Below, piece after piece: positions 1 through 13,144 of a stretch of DNA of 64,000 nucleotides. Numbering within the stretch: position 1 is the stretch's first letter; each line of letters opens with the position of its first letter. Source of the DNA: Warburgia ugandensis (lineage: Eukaryota; Streptophyta; Magnoliopsida; Canellales; Canellaceae); assembly GCA_035236585.1 (NCBI GenBank), contig CP141132.1, positions 45,449,880 to 45,513,879 of the forward strand. Reading direction: 5' to 3'. A program made the position numbers and the translations under genes. The notes beneath the pieces were generated by a model. It was not told the origin of the DNA. It did no database searches and was given only the letters and a program-made list of their open reading frames with translations.

Positions 1-1608
1 ATGCGCCCTACAGGAGCATCTTTGTGCACACACTCTGCATGCAACATTGTTTCAATTGAAGAACGCACCAAGCGACGTTGTCTCAATGACAGGAGCATGG
101 CCCACTCTGCCCGACTTGATATAAGCTGGTCGTTTTGTTGGGCCCAAATCAAATCTAAACCCTCAAAATGACTGTGAACTTCTTTTCTTAATTGTGGAGT
201 CATCTAAACTTCAAATTAAGATAAAAAAAGAAGCTATGGAAAGCTTATAATGTCTACTTTCTTGTGAAATCATAAAATGGATAAAAATATTCAAGAAACT
301 TTCTATTTTTAGGAATTAAGGTTCTAATTTTCATGATCTACAAGATCTTAGATGATTAGATATTGGGGATCTAATTTAATGATGATATAATGTTGTAATA
401 AGTAATATCAATGATTTATTTTGACAGATCTAACATAAATTGAGGAATTTACCCTTTATGGTAGAAATAACCTAAAAATACAAAGGGATCCACTTAATCA
501 ATGAGATCGAGCATTATTAAAGCCTTGACATGGATGGAATGAATGGGATTATGATGGAATCTAGTGAGATCATGGGTTCAATGTGACAAAAACAAATGGA
601 TATGATCTTTGGACCTTAATGAACTAAAAGCCCTAAATGTAATTAATACCCTTGATCTAAAGGAAAAGATCTAAAATCTAATGGTTGGATCATAAGTAAA
701 AATTTCTAATAATCTTAATCTAATTAGTTTACTTGTATTTTATTTGATAATAGAATTGTCAATGTGATTTATGTTATAAATTAGGAAGCATGATAGTGTA
801 ATTCTTAAATTTTAGCATGCTATGCTTTATATGTTATTAGATTATTATAATAGATTGGTAATTTAATTATCCTAGGGTCATGTTAGTTTGAAAATAAGAT
901 TTTAGAATGATTCCATTAGATTACTAGTAAAATTTCATGTATTTCATAACTTAGGATCATGCTAGTTTAAGTATAGTTTTATTTCATTAGGTTAAGTTAC
1001 ATTCATAGGAAGCATGTAAGTATAATTAATTGTTAAATTTATAGTGGATTTATGCTTTAAAGTTTATGATTTATTTATTGTCAAATTTTATTAGTAGATT
1101 CAAATGTTAAGTAGTATAATGAGCATAAATCACCAAAAAATATAAACTAATGGAATATAGAGATTAATGGACAATTAAGATGAGTGAATGAATTTGACTT
1201 AATATTAGTAAGGGCTATAGTTAGTAGGACAATATAAGGATTATTAAATTCTTAGCCCAAACTAGGAGAATAATAAACCCCATGAATGACATTTTAAATG
1301 TTTATGGATTTAATTAAAATGAATTAGAGAGAGTACTTAGGATTAAAATGCTTATAGTAAACTTATGAAAGGTTGAGCCAAGTTCACTCTAATGAATGCT
1401 GAACATGGTGGTTAAAGGGGTTCTCTAATAGAGCCTCACTCTTCCCCTACCTTTCATTGACATTTGTGAGGTCTAAACACTTCCTTACATAAGAATTGAA
1501 GTAACCACTTTGTGTTTAGGCATTCAACTAGTAAGCCTTAGTCAATTGAAATAAGAGGAGCTATCTAGACATAGGATAGAATAAGCTATCTTCAACCAGT
1601 AAAATACT
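1..1608 (+). repeat. Family-A LTR segment, interrupted by R2
   Basis: Collinear with 25215-26080 (R3/R4 shared LTR) and about 34740-36410 (R4 3' LTR), so this is the middle of a long gypsy LTR on the plus strand. It enters from outside the window and stops abruptly at 1608, where the end of R2's LTR (TGTGACAACC) begins. The other copies continue past this point, so R2 inserted here in the opposite orientation. Its reverse complement also gives the uninterrupted form of the R1 insertion site (about 1420-1450). No reading frame is supported. Confidence 0.85.
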
Positions 1609-2033
1609 TGTGACAACCAGGGATTTTGTAACACATTTTGTCATACATTTTTCAAAGACAGGGCCCTTAATGGTAAAAAAAAAAAATTCGCAAACAATAC
1701 CACATAAATTCTTTTCTTTTCAATTCATTTGCAATAAAACCCAAGTCTCACCTCAAGGTACATAATACACATAGACATTTTGTATAAAATAAATTTTTAT
1801 TGAATACTAGGAATCATCGAGTAGTTCACTGTTACACAGCCCCTATATTATAATTACAAACCATTGTCCAAATTACATAATCCAAATTTCAAACCTCACC
1901 TTACATTAAAAATTCTCAATACAATACAATGCTCTCACATAAAAATTACTTGTCTTCTAGGGACATACCCTGATTGCTTATTCTCTTCAAGTATTCTATC
2001 ACCTTGAGCTCCTACTTCTCCATCTCTGTTTTT

Positions 2034-2069
2034 GAGATATTGTAAACATTCAAACATTTACAATATCTC
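2034..2069. repeat. Conserved 13-bp-arm hairpin in family-A LTR
   Basis: GAGATATTGTAAA and its exact reverse complement TTTACAATATCTC flank a 10-nt loop. Equivalent palindromes occur in S3, S2 and R6. It lies about 425 bp from the LTR 3' end, a place where R or U5 could be transcribed. The function is not known. Confidence 0.8.
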
Positions 2070-3529
2070 AACAAGCTATGCTTGGTAGGAGATAGAAAAA
2101 TACACTACTTCAATAATGTAAGAATACATACCTCAATCATTATTCCATCATGGTTATCTACTCATGAGTTATCTCAACATAGAGTATATTCGTTATTTAT
2201 GTAGTATAGGATAAATCTATTAAAATAGTGAAAACTGCTCAAAACTTGTTCCTTCACCTGGCTATACTTCCACTTAGGAGATTAATATTTAGCCAATCCT
2301 CATACGGGGATTTTCTTTTTAAGAACTCATGTAGTAGCATTTCATCATGCCATGGCATTACACTGTGCCTATCATAAATGCATCATAATGCAAAATACTT
2401 CAGGACTACTATGCCACAGTCTTAATCTGTACAATGTGCCCGGATAACTACATAATCATCCACTGATACCAACTATGGAAATAACAAAGTCCATGTTCGC
2501 ATGTGGGGAACAATGGTTGTCACAATGGCAGCATTCCCATGATTGCCCCACCCGACGTTTAACCTCTCTTTGGGCATGGTATCCATCACATAAGTTTTAG
2601 GAAGTGGGTGGCCAAACCCTAATAACTTCCCTATCATAGCATCCCCAATCCTAGGTCTATGTAAAACCCAATCACAAGCCACCACGCTTGTATGTAAAAT
2701 GCATTGTACATATCAAACGATGTGTTTGTTTAACTAAGGCTGGAATATTTTCTATGCCCTATTCTTTGGGTTTCCTTAGTCTACATATCTCATTACTTTC
2801 ACCTCATTTGATTAGATCATTAAATTGGATCAGTTGAATTGGATCATGGGTTTGGATTACTTAGTTGGATCATATGATTAAATCATGAATATGCTAAGGT
2901 ACCAAGTATACTTATATCATGAAGGTCTATAATTCTAGACAAAAGATCATGTGTGTATACACATGAATTCTTAATACATTCATGTACATCCACCTACTTC
3001 AAAGTGGTATTTACTCCATATTGTCTATCATGATCTTGATTCACACAACTATTAAACCATACATATAAAATTATTCTTCTATACAAGTATTCTTTTTACA
3101 TGTATTTGGGTTATCCTATGAGTGATGCCCTCACTTTCCTTGAATCATATATGATCAAGGTTTCAAACATTCTAAGTTCACAATCTATACTAGAAGTAAA
3201 ATCATAGAAAAATACTACAATCTACATTATATTTCTTTTCTTTTTATTTGTGATCTTTCAAGATCTCTCTTAGATCTTCCTTATTTTATTCACAATTTTT
3301 ATTAGGATTGATCTAGTAACCTTTTATGCTGTTATTATTATTACTCAACTAGTTAATGTTTTGTTAGTTAACGATAGCTTATTCCTTGCTAAGTCTAGAT
3401 AGCTCCTCTTATGTCAAATTGGCTAAGGTTACTAGCTAAATGGTTGAACACAAAGTGGTTACTTCAATCCTCATGTAAGGAGGCATTTAGACTTCACAAA
3501 CATCAATGGAAGGTCGGGGAAGAGTGAGG

Positions 3530-3534
3530 CTCTA
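3530..3534. other. R1 target-site duplication, left (CTCTA)
   Basis: CTCTA directly precedes the R1 LTR start TGTAATGCC and is repeated at 12779-12783. Joining the two flanks rebuilds the uninterrupted sequence seen in reverse complement near 1430. Confidence 0.9.
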
Positions 3535-3802
3535 TGTAATGCCTAAGCAATTTATGCTATTTTTTAACAAAAAAATTGGACATCTTATAAGACATTAACT
3601 GTGTTAAATGTTTCACTTTATTTAAAATAGTAAAAAAAGGAATTTGTAAGGAAACTTAGTACCATTAGATTCTACTCAAAAAATGGAATCCAACGCCACA
3701 AAAAATGCCAAAAATGGAGTTCCTATGAAGAAGTTACAGTCATTTAAAGATCAGGGGTAGTTTTGTAAATTAAACAAAAAAACGAAAAAGAACAAAAACG
3801 CT

Positions 3803-3829
3803 GGGGGCCATTTTGGTAACGGCACCCCC
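3803..3829. promoter_or_regulatory. U3 hairpin upstream of the LTR TATA box
   Basis: GGGGGCC pairs with GGCACCCCC around a TTTTGGTAA-type loop, about 110 bp before the TATA box. The same position in R1's 3' LTR, R5, S1, S2, S3 and the 56586 fragment holds a hairpin with different stem bases. A regulatory role is inferred only from position and conservation. Confidence 0.5.
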
Positions 3830-3940
3830 TGTCGTCTTCCACCTCTAGACTTCTCCAGAAAACCCTTTTCTCCTGATTTCTCCAGAACACACCAGGGGAA
3901 ATGGCGGCACCGCCATTGAGGGGCACTGCCTTCTCCCCTC

Positions 3941-3947
3941 TATAAAA
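3941..3947 (+). promoter_or_regulatory. TATA box of R1 5' LTR
   Basis: TATAAAA follows a C-rich stretch about 407 bp into the LTR and is also present in the 3' LTR at 10337-10343. This is the expected Pol II promoter of a plant gypsy LTR, with transcription starting about 30 bp downstream. Confidence 0.7.
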
Positions 3948-4361
3948 GCCCCATCTCCCCCTCTCCAAAAAACACGGTTTCCAGCGATTTTGGGACTGGG
4001 GTTTCTTGCAAAAACTAAAAATCCATCTCCCTGTGCTGTCTTGCAATGGCCAGGCCCAAGTTAGGCCGGCCATTGCCATTTCCCCATGCCCCTTTCTCCT
4101 TTTCGGTATGGCATTGGGGTTTTTCCCCCTTCTTTGAGTTTTCTAGCAACAAAGGGTTTAGGCAGGCGACCTACCAGGCGGGAGGAGCGCCATCTCCAGC
4201 TGCCAGGTAAGCTCTCACCTCCCTCTTGCATTGTCTCCTTGGCTTTCTCTTTGTTTTGGCCTAGATGCATGCTGGATCTAGTGAGTTCTGGCCGAAAATC
4301 CATGATTTCTAAGGAACGAAACCAGACAGGTGAAAAACTCGTCCATAGTAGCACGTCCTAG

Positions 4362-4480
4362 GGATGCACAAGCGTCCCTGGGGTGTGGGCGTCCCAAGGA
4401 GCACAAACGTCCCTGGGGTGCGGGCGTCCCAGGGTGCACAAGCGTCCCTGGGGTGTGGGCGTCCCAGGGGTGTGGGCGTG
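4362..4480 (+). repeat. GC-rich minisatellite in R1 5' LTR
   Basis: About three imperfect units of roughly 36 bp plus a partial one, each built on AGCGTCCCTGGGGTGTGGGC followed by GTCCCAGG. The 3' LTR has only about two degenerate units (10768-10835). The difference accounts for much of the 32-bp length difference between the LTRs. Confidence 0.75.
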
Positions 4481-6414
4481 ATGCACAACCATGCCGAGCT
4501 CCCTAGGGCGATTGTCACATGCGTGCCGTGCACGGACAGATGCCCGACTCAACCAAGACGCACGAGTGTCCTAGGAACTAGAACGTGCGTGCAACCCCAC
4601 CTAAGACTCATCTGCGCAACGCCGTCCAAGACGTGCATCTTAGCACGCCATTCAGATGTGTGCACCGCACCATTCGTACAGACACATGTGAACTAATGTG
4701 GTTTAGGTACAACCAGGGCACGCACGCATCCTAGAACCTGTGGCGCAGGGCCCTAATTGACATATCTGGGTTGTCCATTAAGGTGCACACACATCTTAGA
4801 AACCATAATGCGCAGACCCAATGAGATTAGAAAGTTAGGATCAGAGGACAAGTTACAGAAATTAATTATTTGATAGTAGATCTATATCATAGGATCTAGC
4901 CTAACAATGAATTAGGCAAGGACCATAGACCCTAAAAGGCAGATCTAGCAATCTAATGTCTGAATGGATTGAAATTAATAAGGACTCCTTGTATCCATTC
5001 ATACCCAGGAGTTTATAAATGAGACCCAGGGATGGGTTGAACTGATAAAGGACGTGACTCCAGGAGACTTTGAGGTAGGTGCTCTATTACTACTAGACTT
5101 TTAAAAAGAGGCCATGATTGTTTTGAATGCATGATTTAAGTTTAAGTTATAGGACTTGTTTAGCATATAAATGAATTCAGCATGCATATGATAAATACAT
5201 TATGCATAGACATGTTTTGCAAACAATTGCATATATTGCATGATTTGTGAGCATTGAGTTCTTGAAAAATTGCATGTCCTTGAGGGTTACCAAAAGACGC
5301 TGAAGTACCCAAAATACGCTGGGTAGGTAGTTGTGAGGGCCAGGCAGTTGTGAGGGACCCAAAGAGGACAGGTTTTGAGAAAAAATACATTGCGCATATA
5401 TTGCCATGACATGTGCTACATGCATAGATTGCATGATAAGTGTAGCCTTGACCAATGAGGGCGGACCGACGAGGGCGGGCTGATGAGGGCAAGCCAGAGA
5501 GAGCTGACAGGCTTCTAGGCAGGGTTATGACTTTGAATGCAGTACTAGCATGAGCAGATTTTATGCATTGCATTCATGTTTTACAAACCGATTTCATGAA
5601 TTGCATGATTTACGACGAATATGTGTCATATGCCCCATGGAGGCTATGACCCTGTGTCCCTAGGTACCCGGGGACCACACAGCGGCGAGGTCATGGGCAT
5701 AGTTGGACCCTATCGTTTGAGGATTTACTTACATTGCATGTGGCATGATATGAGGTTGGTTGACCATACCAGATATCCATTAGTTGGATTCAGTTGAGCA
5801 TCTTATGCATATCATTATGTTTATGATATATATATATGATACTTTCGACTTGGATTATGCGATTCTTTAGTTGTGAGTATTCCGATTCGACAATGGTTTT
5901 AATATCAATATTGAACATGGTTGTTCGAACATGCACATGTTTCAAAGAGCATAAGATTTTAAACACAGCATGCATTGCAAAACTAGTAGTGATAGACTCC
6001 TACAAAGTATAGTATATACTCACCCTATCCTTAACATTTTTCAGGATAGTTCCATCCACGAGTAGAGGGTGCCTATGTTAGTGCTACGAACAAGTAGATC
6101 AAAAGGAGACAATCATACGTGTAAGTAAACACTCTACACTTTGGACATGTATTTGTATTTATTTACAGTTGGGCTATGTGCTGTGACTGGATAGACCTGG
6201 GGAAAAACACTTATGATTTTTAAAGTTTTTCAAAAGCTACCTTGGTTATTGTGAAAGCAAATGACACTCCGGGTTTTCAAAATGAGTTTAAAACTAAAGA
6301 TTTTCCACTGCATTGCATGGTTTTCATAAAATGGTTTCCAAATAGGGATGCATCCCTCCTTAGGACTTAGATCTTGCATTTAAAAGTGCATGGGAAAACC
6401 TAGGTCGTCACTGT

Positions 6415-6427
6415 TGGTATCAGAGCC
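6415..6427 (+). other. Primer-binding site of R1 (initiator tRNA-Met)
   Basis: TGGTATCAGAGCC lies 2 bp after the 5' LTR end and is complementary to the 3' end of plant initiator tRNA-Met. It primes minus-strand DNA synthesis in Ty3/gypsy elements. Confidence 0.92.
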
Positions 6428-7794
6428 TAGGTTTTATCCTTTAACAGCCAGTCCAGCATGTCCAAGAGTCCTAGACAATAGAGAAAATCAAGAAGAAGTA
6501 GTATAAATTGAAGTAGTAGAGATGGCTACTTCTATTTGAGGATTACAATATTAATGCTTAAGGCAGTTCACCATAAATAAATAGGTGAAACACAGCTTGG
6601 TTTAACAAATAATTAAGCAGAGGATAGTGCAACCCTTATCCAAAATCCAGTCTAAGACAACTTAAGGATTAAGGATTGTCGTGTGGTGCAAATATAAAAA
6701 CTCATATTATGAGAATAATGAATGAGGATGTTGGTGAACTTGTTAGTAGATAGTTCTGACCTGCAATAAAGCAATGTCATCAAAGGTGAGAAAATCAATG
6801 AACCTAGGTGGCTATCTTACCATCATAAAAAATATCAAAATATGAGTACACTATCACAAGGATATGATATGAGTATGATAGGGGATGTAAAAGACAGACT
6901 TTGAGAAGATGTTGATGAGCTAAGAGGGATGAAAATGCAAGATGATATAAGGAGATAACTGTGACTCGTGCTAGATCACAAAGGTATGGATCCTGAAGGA
7001 CTTAGCTCAGTTTTTTATCACTTCATTGGAGTCTTATGAAGAGTGAAGTGCTATCGAATAATAACTACCAGAGTATTATGGAGCAAATCAGAAGATGTCT
7101 ACAAGTGACATATTATGTGATTAAGAGAAACATAACACGAATATGATAAGGAAATGAATTCAACTAAGTTATCAAAAGATTTTGGTGATAATACTAAGGA
7201 TGATAATAGATTGATCCTAACATGAACTTGTAAGAGAAGTGTAGCATGACCAAAATGTCAATGCCATTATTAAGACATTGTATGAATTTTATTGAAGCTA
7301 TAGGCAACTGAGGATTTCAATAATCTTAAGACAGTTTAGAATTTCTAAGAAGCATTTAGTTTATCATATCTGTTAAGTAAAGGAGTAGATGCAGTATCGA
7401 TTATATGCAACAAAGCACATGAAGACATTGATCTAGGTTAACAAAAATGAGGATTTTGAAAAAAAGAAAGAAAGAGATAGAGATGTAACTATAAGTATTC
7501 AATGAAATATTGAATATTCAAGAGAAGAAGATCATGACTTTATGGAGATACATAGAATTCTATCATCTTGAATCCCATAAGAAGGTAGATCAAACAAATG
7601 CAAAGGAATAATATTAGATGAGTTGGTGATCTTATTGTAAAAGAGTATAAAAGAGAGAGAGCATATGGGGTTTAAGACTTTGAGTAGACTATCGAATATC
7701 AAGAGATTATGCGACAGTAAATTTTCGAAGAGGAATGGTGACCAACTAGAAATTAAATTCTACAAATGGTTTGATATCAATTATTACAATTAGA

Positions 7795-8175
7795 TTCTTA
7801 TCGGATCCATTAGCTTATGGGGAACACCAATGGATATAATCCATAAAAAGAAAAATTTGGTGATATCCCACCTTGCCAATAAAATATATTGAAAAAGGAA
7901 TTAAGCTGGAACAGTGACTTGTCCATTTAACAAGAAGGGTACCATGAAGGATCAAATTGAGGTCTTACTATCATAGATTGGAAGAGAAAATATCTTAAAA
8001 CCATTATTTAGTCATTACCTTTAGAGTACTGTTGACTAAATAAGGGTATCCCACCCTAATTAATCAAGTATGTTAGTATCTATGAGTTAGTAGTCGAAGT
8101 TATATACTCAGAGGAATATTATAAGTATTTAGACATGAGTTTTCCCTTAAAGAAGTTATTTGTTAGACTAAGATA
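7795..8175 (+). pseudogene. Reverse transcriptase remnant in R1
   Basis: Reading through stops and at least one frameshift, a segment like ILIGSISLWGTP (7795-7830) matches the RT stretch that normally reads FIRPSxSPWGAP. LRSYYHRL (7957-7980, same frame) matches [21 protein letters not shown] (from about 8102, another frame) sits where the strand after the catalytic FxDD box should be. The catalytic aspartates cannot be identified. This fixes R1 as a decayed Ty3/gypsy element. The domain identity is moderately secure and the fragment is not functional. Confidence 0.7.
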
Positions 8176-9917
8176 TTTGAGAGTCTGAGGTTAGTTAATT
8201 AAACTACTTCATGGAAGAGCTATAAGTACAATAAATACAGTAACAACTGAGACAGAAGCAAAAATAAGGAGCGATCTCCACCAGTGAGACAGATTTTTCC
8301 AAACCTGAATATATACCATGACAAACCATAGAAATAACTGTGGGTCTGAAAGATGCGGCTGACTTGGATTGAAAAGAAAGGTAGATAAGTATTGATCAAA
8401 TTGGAGACCTTGAGCTTATGACAAAGATATATCTGGTAATCGAATAAATTCTCTTTCTTTATGTCCACAAAAATGTTCCATGCTTACCTTAGTATTTTTC
8501 AAATTTGATGATTTAACAGCTTCAGCATAACTAGATGTAGTAGCTATTGAACGAGAACTGCTATTATAAGCTAAGTATGAGGAGGCACTTGAAAGATAAA
8601 ATTTGAGAAATTGAGAAAATCACTACTTATGAAGATACCTCTTGACAATACAGACTGCATGGTTGACGATAAAGCCTTGATAAAAGATTGAACAATATAT
8701 TGACATTGGGGATGGAAGGAGAAAAGGTGAGATGGCTAGCACACTATAAGGTGAAGATTTGATGTTACATTGCCTTTAGAGAAAAAGTTAGTTGTTATGT
8801 GCATATACCAAGTACGAAAAAACAAATTGAAGGAATTTCCTAAGGACTAGCCTTACTAGATCAAGTATAGAACTTTTGGTCTAAAAGGTTACGAAGAAAA
8901 CCATCAAGCAAAGAAAAGATAAAGAAGATAATGACAAAGGATTCAACCATGACCTAATAAGGGTACTCGGTTATGAATAAGAGACTTTTTGCTTTGCATA
9001 AATGGGAACATTATTGAAAATCCTAATGACAAATTGATGTGAACAGTGAGATAGGCTTCTGGACAAGAACATGTGACCCATGATGATGAATCAACCATTA
9101 GCATTTGACATGAGTTTGGATAAAATCTTCACAGAGAAAAGCGTTTAATGAATTCAATAGTTATGAGACTGGATATAGAGTTAGGACATTTTACTTTCAG
9201 TATATAATAAGGTCCTCGATGGAAGATGCTACTAATTGACTTTCATGATTTTATTTTGAATTTAACTTTGGTCGAAGAATGAAGTCACATAGGGAAAACA
9301 ACAGACAATTGAAATTCGAATTTAATCAAGGGTTTGGCTATAGAGCACATGATACCATGACAGTTATTGAAGTATCTTGGGGACAAATATAAAAGATAAG
9401 AAGCAAAGTTAAACACAATAGAAAGAAGGTAATTTTTTGGACTCTTACTAATGACATATAACCAACCATTAGAAGGAGATGTGGATGATGAAGAGATCAC
9501 TAGATGAAAGACAAGAAGAAAAAGGATTATCCTATGATATTCAAAATAAAATAGGAGAAATAAGATCATATGATCTCAAAGAAGTATGGAGTAATTTATA
9601 CATGAAGAAGCATGATCCTACGAGGAGACTACCCTATACATGATGAGAAAAGTATAGGCATTTAAGGATTTCGAGACAGATGAATTACAACTAGAAACTG
9701 GTATTGTTAAACTGGCACGTATGGGAGTATGCATCAGAGTACGCAGCGAAAGTGGCCCTTATAGGTAAGGCCTTGTAGAAGGAACAATAAAAAAATGATA
9801 AATTGAGGTTGAGCCTAGATTTGATTCCTAAGGGGGGAATGCATTCACCAAGAAGTTATCCAAGAGACAAAATACCTTGAAGATGATAATTTATGAAATT
9901 TTGAGGATGAAATTCTT

Positions 9918-9932
9918 TTAAGGGGGTAATAA
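9918..9932 (+). other. Polypurine tract of R1
   Basis: A purine-rich stretch around AAGGGGGTAATAA ends at the 3' LTR start (TGTAATG, 9933). It is the expected plus-strand primer. Confidence 0.85.
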
Positions 9933-12778
9933 TGTAATGCCCGAGCAATTTACGCTTTTTTTTAACAAAAAATTTGGACATCTTATAGGACATGAACTGT
10001 GTTAAATGTTTCACTTTATTTAAAATAGTAAATGAAGGAATTTGAGAGGAAATTGGTACCATTAGATTCTACTCAAAAAATGGAATCCAACACCTCAAAG
10101 AACACCGAAAACGGAGTTTGTATGAAGAAGTTACGGTCATTTAAAGATTAGGGGCAGTTTTGTAAATTAAATAGAAAAACGAAAAAGAGCAAAAAAGCAG
10201 GGGGCGTTTTGATAACGACACCCCCTATCGTCTTCCACCTCTAGACTTCTCCAGAAAACCCTTTTCTCCCGATTTCTCCAGAACACACCAGGGGAAATGG
10301 CGGCACCGCCATTGAGGGGCACCGCCTTCTCCCCTCTATAAAAGCCCCATCTCACCGTCTCCAAAAAACATAGTTTCTGGCGATTTTAGGACTAGGGTTT
10401 CCAGCAAAAATCGAAAACAGGTCTCAAACCCATCTCCCTATGCTGTCCGGCGACGGCCAGGCCCAAGTCAGGCCGGCCCTTGCCATTTCCCCATGCCCCT
10501 TTCTCCTTTCTAGTCTAGCATTGGGGTTTTTCCCCCTTCTTCGAGTTTTCCAGCAACAAAGGGTTTAGGCAGGCAACGTACTAGGTGGGAGGAGCACCAT
10601 CTCTGGCTGTCAGGTAAGCTCTCAGCTCCCTCTTGCATTTTCTCCTTGGCTTTCTCTTTGTTCTAGCCTAGATCCATGCCGGATCTGGTGAGTTTCGGCC
10701 GAAAATCCATGATTTTTGAGGAACGAATACAGACGGGTGAAAAACCTGTCCATAGTAGCACGTTCCAGGGATGCACGAGCGTCCTTGGGGTGTGGGCATC
10801 CCAGGGTGCACAAGCGTCCCAAGGGTGTGTGGGCATGATGCGCAACCATGCCGAGCTCCCTGGGGCAATTGTCACATGCGTGCCGTGCACGGACAGATGC
10901 CCAACTCGACCGAGACGCACGAGTGTCCCAGGAACTAGGACGTGCATGCAACCCTGCCTAAGACTCATCCGCGCAATGCCATCCAGGACGCACATCTTAG
11001 CACGCCATTCAGATGTGCGCACTGCACCATTCGGACAGACACATGTGCGCTAATGTGGTTTAGGTACAACCAGGGCACGCACACATCCTAGAACCTATGG
11101 CGCAGGGCCCTAATTGACACATCTGGGTCATCCATTAAGGCGCACACACGTCTTGGAAACCATAATGCGCGGACCCAATGAGATTAGAAAGTTAGGATCA
11201 GAGGACAAGTTACAGAAATTAATTATTTGATAGTAGATCTGTATCATAGGATTTAGCCTGACAATGAATTAGGCAAGGACCATAGACCCTAAAAGGCAGA
11301 TCTAGTGATCTAATGTCTAAATGAATTGAAATTAATAAGGACTCCTTGTATCCATTCATACCCAGGAGTTTATAAATGAGACCTAGGGACGGGTTGAAGT
11401 GATAAAGGACGTGACTCCAGGAGACTTTGAGGTAGGTGCTCTATCGCTACTAGACTTTTAAAAAGAGGCCATGATTGTTTTGAATGCATGATTTAAGTTT
11501 AAGTTATAGGACTTGTTTAGCATGACTTATTTTATGACTTGTTTAACATATAAATGAATTCAGCATGCATATTATAAATACATTATGCATAGACATGTTT
11601 TGCAAACAATTGCATATATTGCATGATTTGTGAGAATTGAGTTCTTGAAAAATTGCATGTCCTTGAGGGTTACCAAAAGATGTTGGAATGCCCAAAAGAC
11701 GCTGGGTAGGCAGTTGTGAGGGACCCAAAGAGGACAGGTTTTGAAAAAAAATACATTGCGCATATATTGCCATGACATGTGCTACATGCATAGATTGCAT
11801 GATAGGTGTAGCCTTGACCGATGAGGGCGGGCCAAAGAGAGCTGACGGGCTTCTAGGCTATCAGGCTTTTAGGCTGGCAGGCTTCTAGACAGGGTTATGA
11901 CTTTGAATGCAATACTAGCATGAGCAGATTTTATGCATTGCATGCATGTTTTGCAAAGCAATTTCATGAATTGCATGATTTACGATGAATATGTGTCATA
12001 TGCCCCGTGGAGGCTATAACCCTGTGTCCCTAGGTACCCGGGAACCACACGGCAGCGAGGTCGTGGGCATAGTTGGACCCTATGGTTTGAGGATTTACTT
12101 GCATTGCATATGGCATGATATTAGGTTGGTCGACCATACCGGATATCCATGAGTTGGATTCAGTTGAGCATCTTATGCATATGATTATGTTTATGATATA
12201 TATATGATACTTTCGACTTAGATTATGCAATTCTTTAGTCATCAGTATTTCAATTCGACAATGGTTTTAATATCGATATTGAACATGGTTGTTCAAACAT
12301 GCACATGTTTCAAAGAGCATAAGATTTTAAACATAGCATGCATTGCAAAACTAGTAGTGATAGACTCCTACTGAGTATAGTATATACTCACCCTATCCTT
12401 AACATTTTTTCAGGATAGTTCCATCCACGAGTAGAGGACGCCTGTGTTAGTGCTATGAACAAGTAGATCAAAAGGAGACAATCATACATGTAAGTAAACA
12501 CTCTACCCTTTGGACATGTATTTGTATTTATTTATAGTTGGGCTGTGTGCTGTGACTGGATAGACCTGGGAAAAACACTTATGATTTCTAACGTTTTTCA
12601 AAAACTACCTTGGTTGTTGTGAATGCAAATGACACTCGGGGTTTACAAAATGAGTTTAAAACTAAAGATTTTCAGCTACATTGCATGGTTTTCATAAAAT
12701 GGTTTTCAAATAGGGATGCATCCCACCTTAGGACTTAGATCTTATATTTAAAAATGCATGGGAAACTGGGTCGTCACA
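9933..12778 (+). repeat. 3' LTR of R1 (2,846 bp)
   Basis: Begins TGTAATGCCC and ends GGGTCGTCACA, followed by the target duplication CTCTA (12779-12783). It is a full-length match to 3535-6412 with scattered substitutions and small indels: fewer minisatellite units, and an extra run of the GGCTTCTAGGC-like motif near 11838-11890. TATA box at 10337-10343; U3 hairpin at 10200-10225. Confidence 0.95.
10337..10343 (+). promoter_or_regulatory. TATA box of R1 3' LTR
   Basis: TATAAAA at the same position as in the 5' LTR. It could drive read-out into the flanking R2 LTR. Confidence 0.65.
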
Positions 12779-12783
12779 CTCTA
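12779..12783. other. R1 target-site duplication, right (CTCTA)
   Basis: Second copy of CTCTA. R2's LTR resumes here with TTAG, continuing directly from the left flank. Confidence 0.9.
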
Positions 12784-13144
12784 TTAGAAAACCCTCCTAA
12801 CCACCATGTTCATCATCCACTAGGGTGACCTTAACTCAACCCTTTATGAGGTTCCTATGAGTATTTTAACCCTGAGTACTCTTTCAATTTGATTTTAATT
12901 AAATCTATGAACATTTAAAATGTCATTCATGGAGTTTCATTATTCTCCTATTTTGGGCCAAGGAATTTATATTCCTTATATTATCCTACTAACTATGGCC
13001 CTGACTATCATTAAGTCCATGTCATTCATTCCATGTAATTGTTCTTCAACTCTATTTTCATTAAATTACATTTTCAATGTAATTTTGATAACATAAGCAT
13101 TAAAGCATAATAAATAAATAAATCTACAATTAAATTTGCTAAGC

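Larger units (their letters stand above)
3535..6412 (+). repeat. 5' LTR of R1 (2,878 bp)
   Basis: Begins TGTAATGCC and ends GTCGTCACT; the last base is A in the 3' LTR copy. It aligns along its whole length with 9933-12778. The U3 part holds the motif shared with other LTRs (3666-3775), a GC hairpin (3803-3829) and a TATA box (3941-3947). The downstream part contains a GC-rich minisatellite (4362-4480) and blocks shared with R5 and S1 (about 5289-5370 and 5626-5705). Confidence 0.95.
6413..9932 (+). pseudogene. R1 internal region: unreadable gag-pol remnant
   Basis: About 3.5 kb between primer site and polypurine tract with no open frame over about 100 codons on the plus strand. Gag and integrase cannot be placed with confidence. 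RT is recognisable at 7795-8175. The last codons before the polypurine tract read like NFEDEILL, the common end of del-type polyproteins. Spacing and ends match the R5 interior (43714-47098), so both come from one family that decayed mostly by substitution. Confidence 0.75.
3535..12778 (+). mobile_element. R1: complete-structure Ty3-gypsy LTR retrotransposon with decayed coding region
   Basis: A 9.24-kb plus-strand element with a 5' LTR (3535-6412), primer site (6415-6427), about 3.5 kb of internal DNA, a polypurine tract before 9933 and a 3' LTR (9933-12778), flanked by the 5-bp duplication CTCTA. The structure is whole, but the internal region has no long open frame; only a stop-riddled RT remnant (7795-8175) shows its origin. 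It lies inside R2's 3' LTR, so it is younger than R2. Its end sequences group it with R5 and R6 (family B and relatives). Confidence 0.95.

Noticed and set aside
2463..2479. CTGATACCAACTATGG resembles a minus-strand primer site next to an LTR
   Set aside because: It lies inside R2's LTR, and the equivalent place in S2 (about 51517) does not match a primer site. No LTR end follows, so it is a chance match.
4364..4696. 110-codon plus-strand frame and overlapping minus-strand frames in R1's LTR (also 10622-11053)
   Set aside because: They lie over the GC-rich minisatellite and LTR on both strands, with no domain, and differ between the two LTRs.
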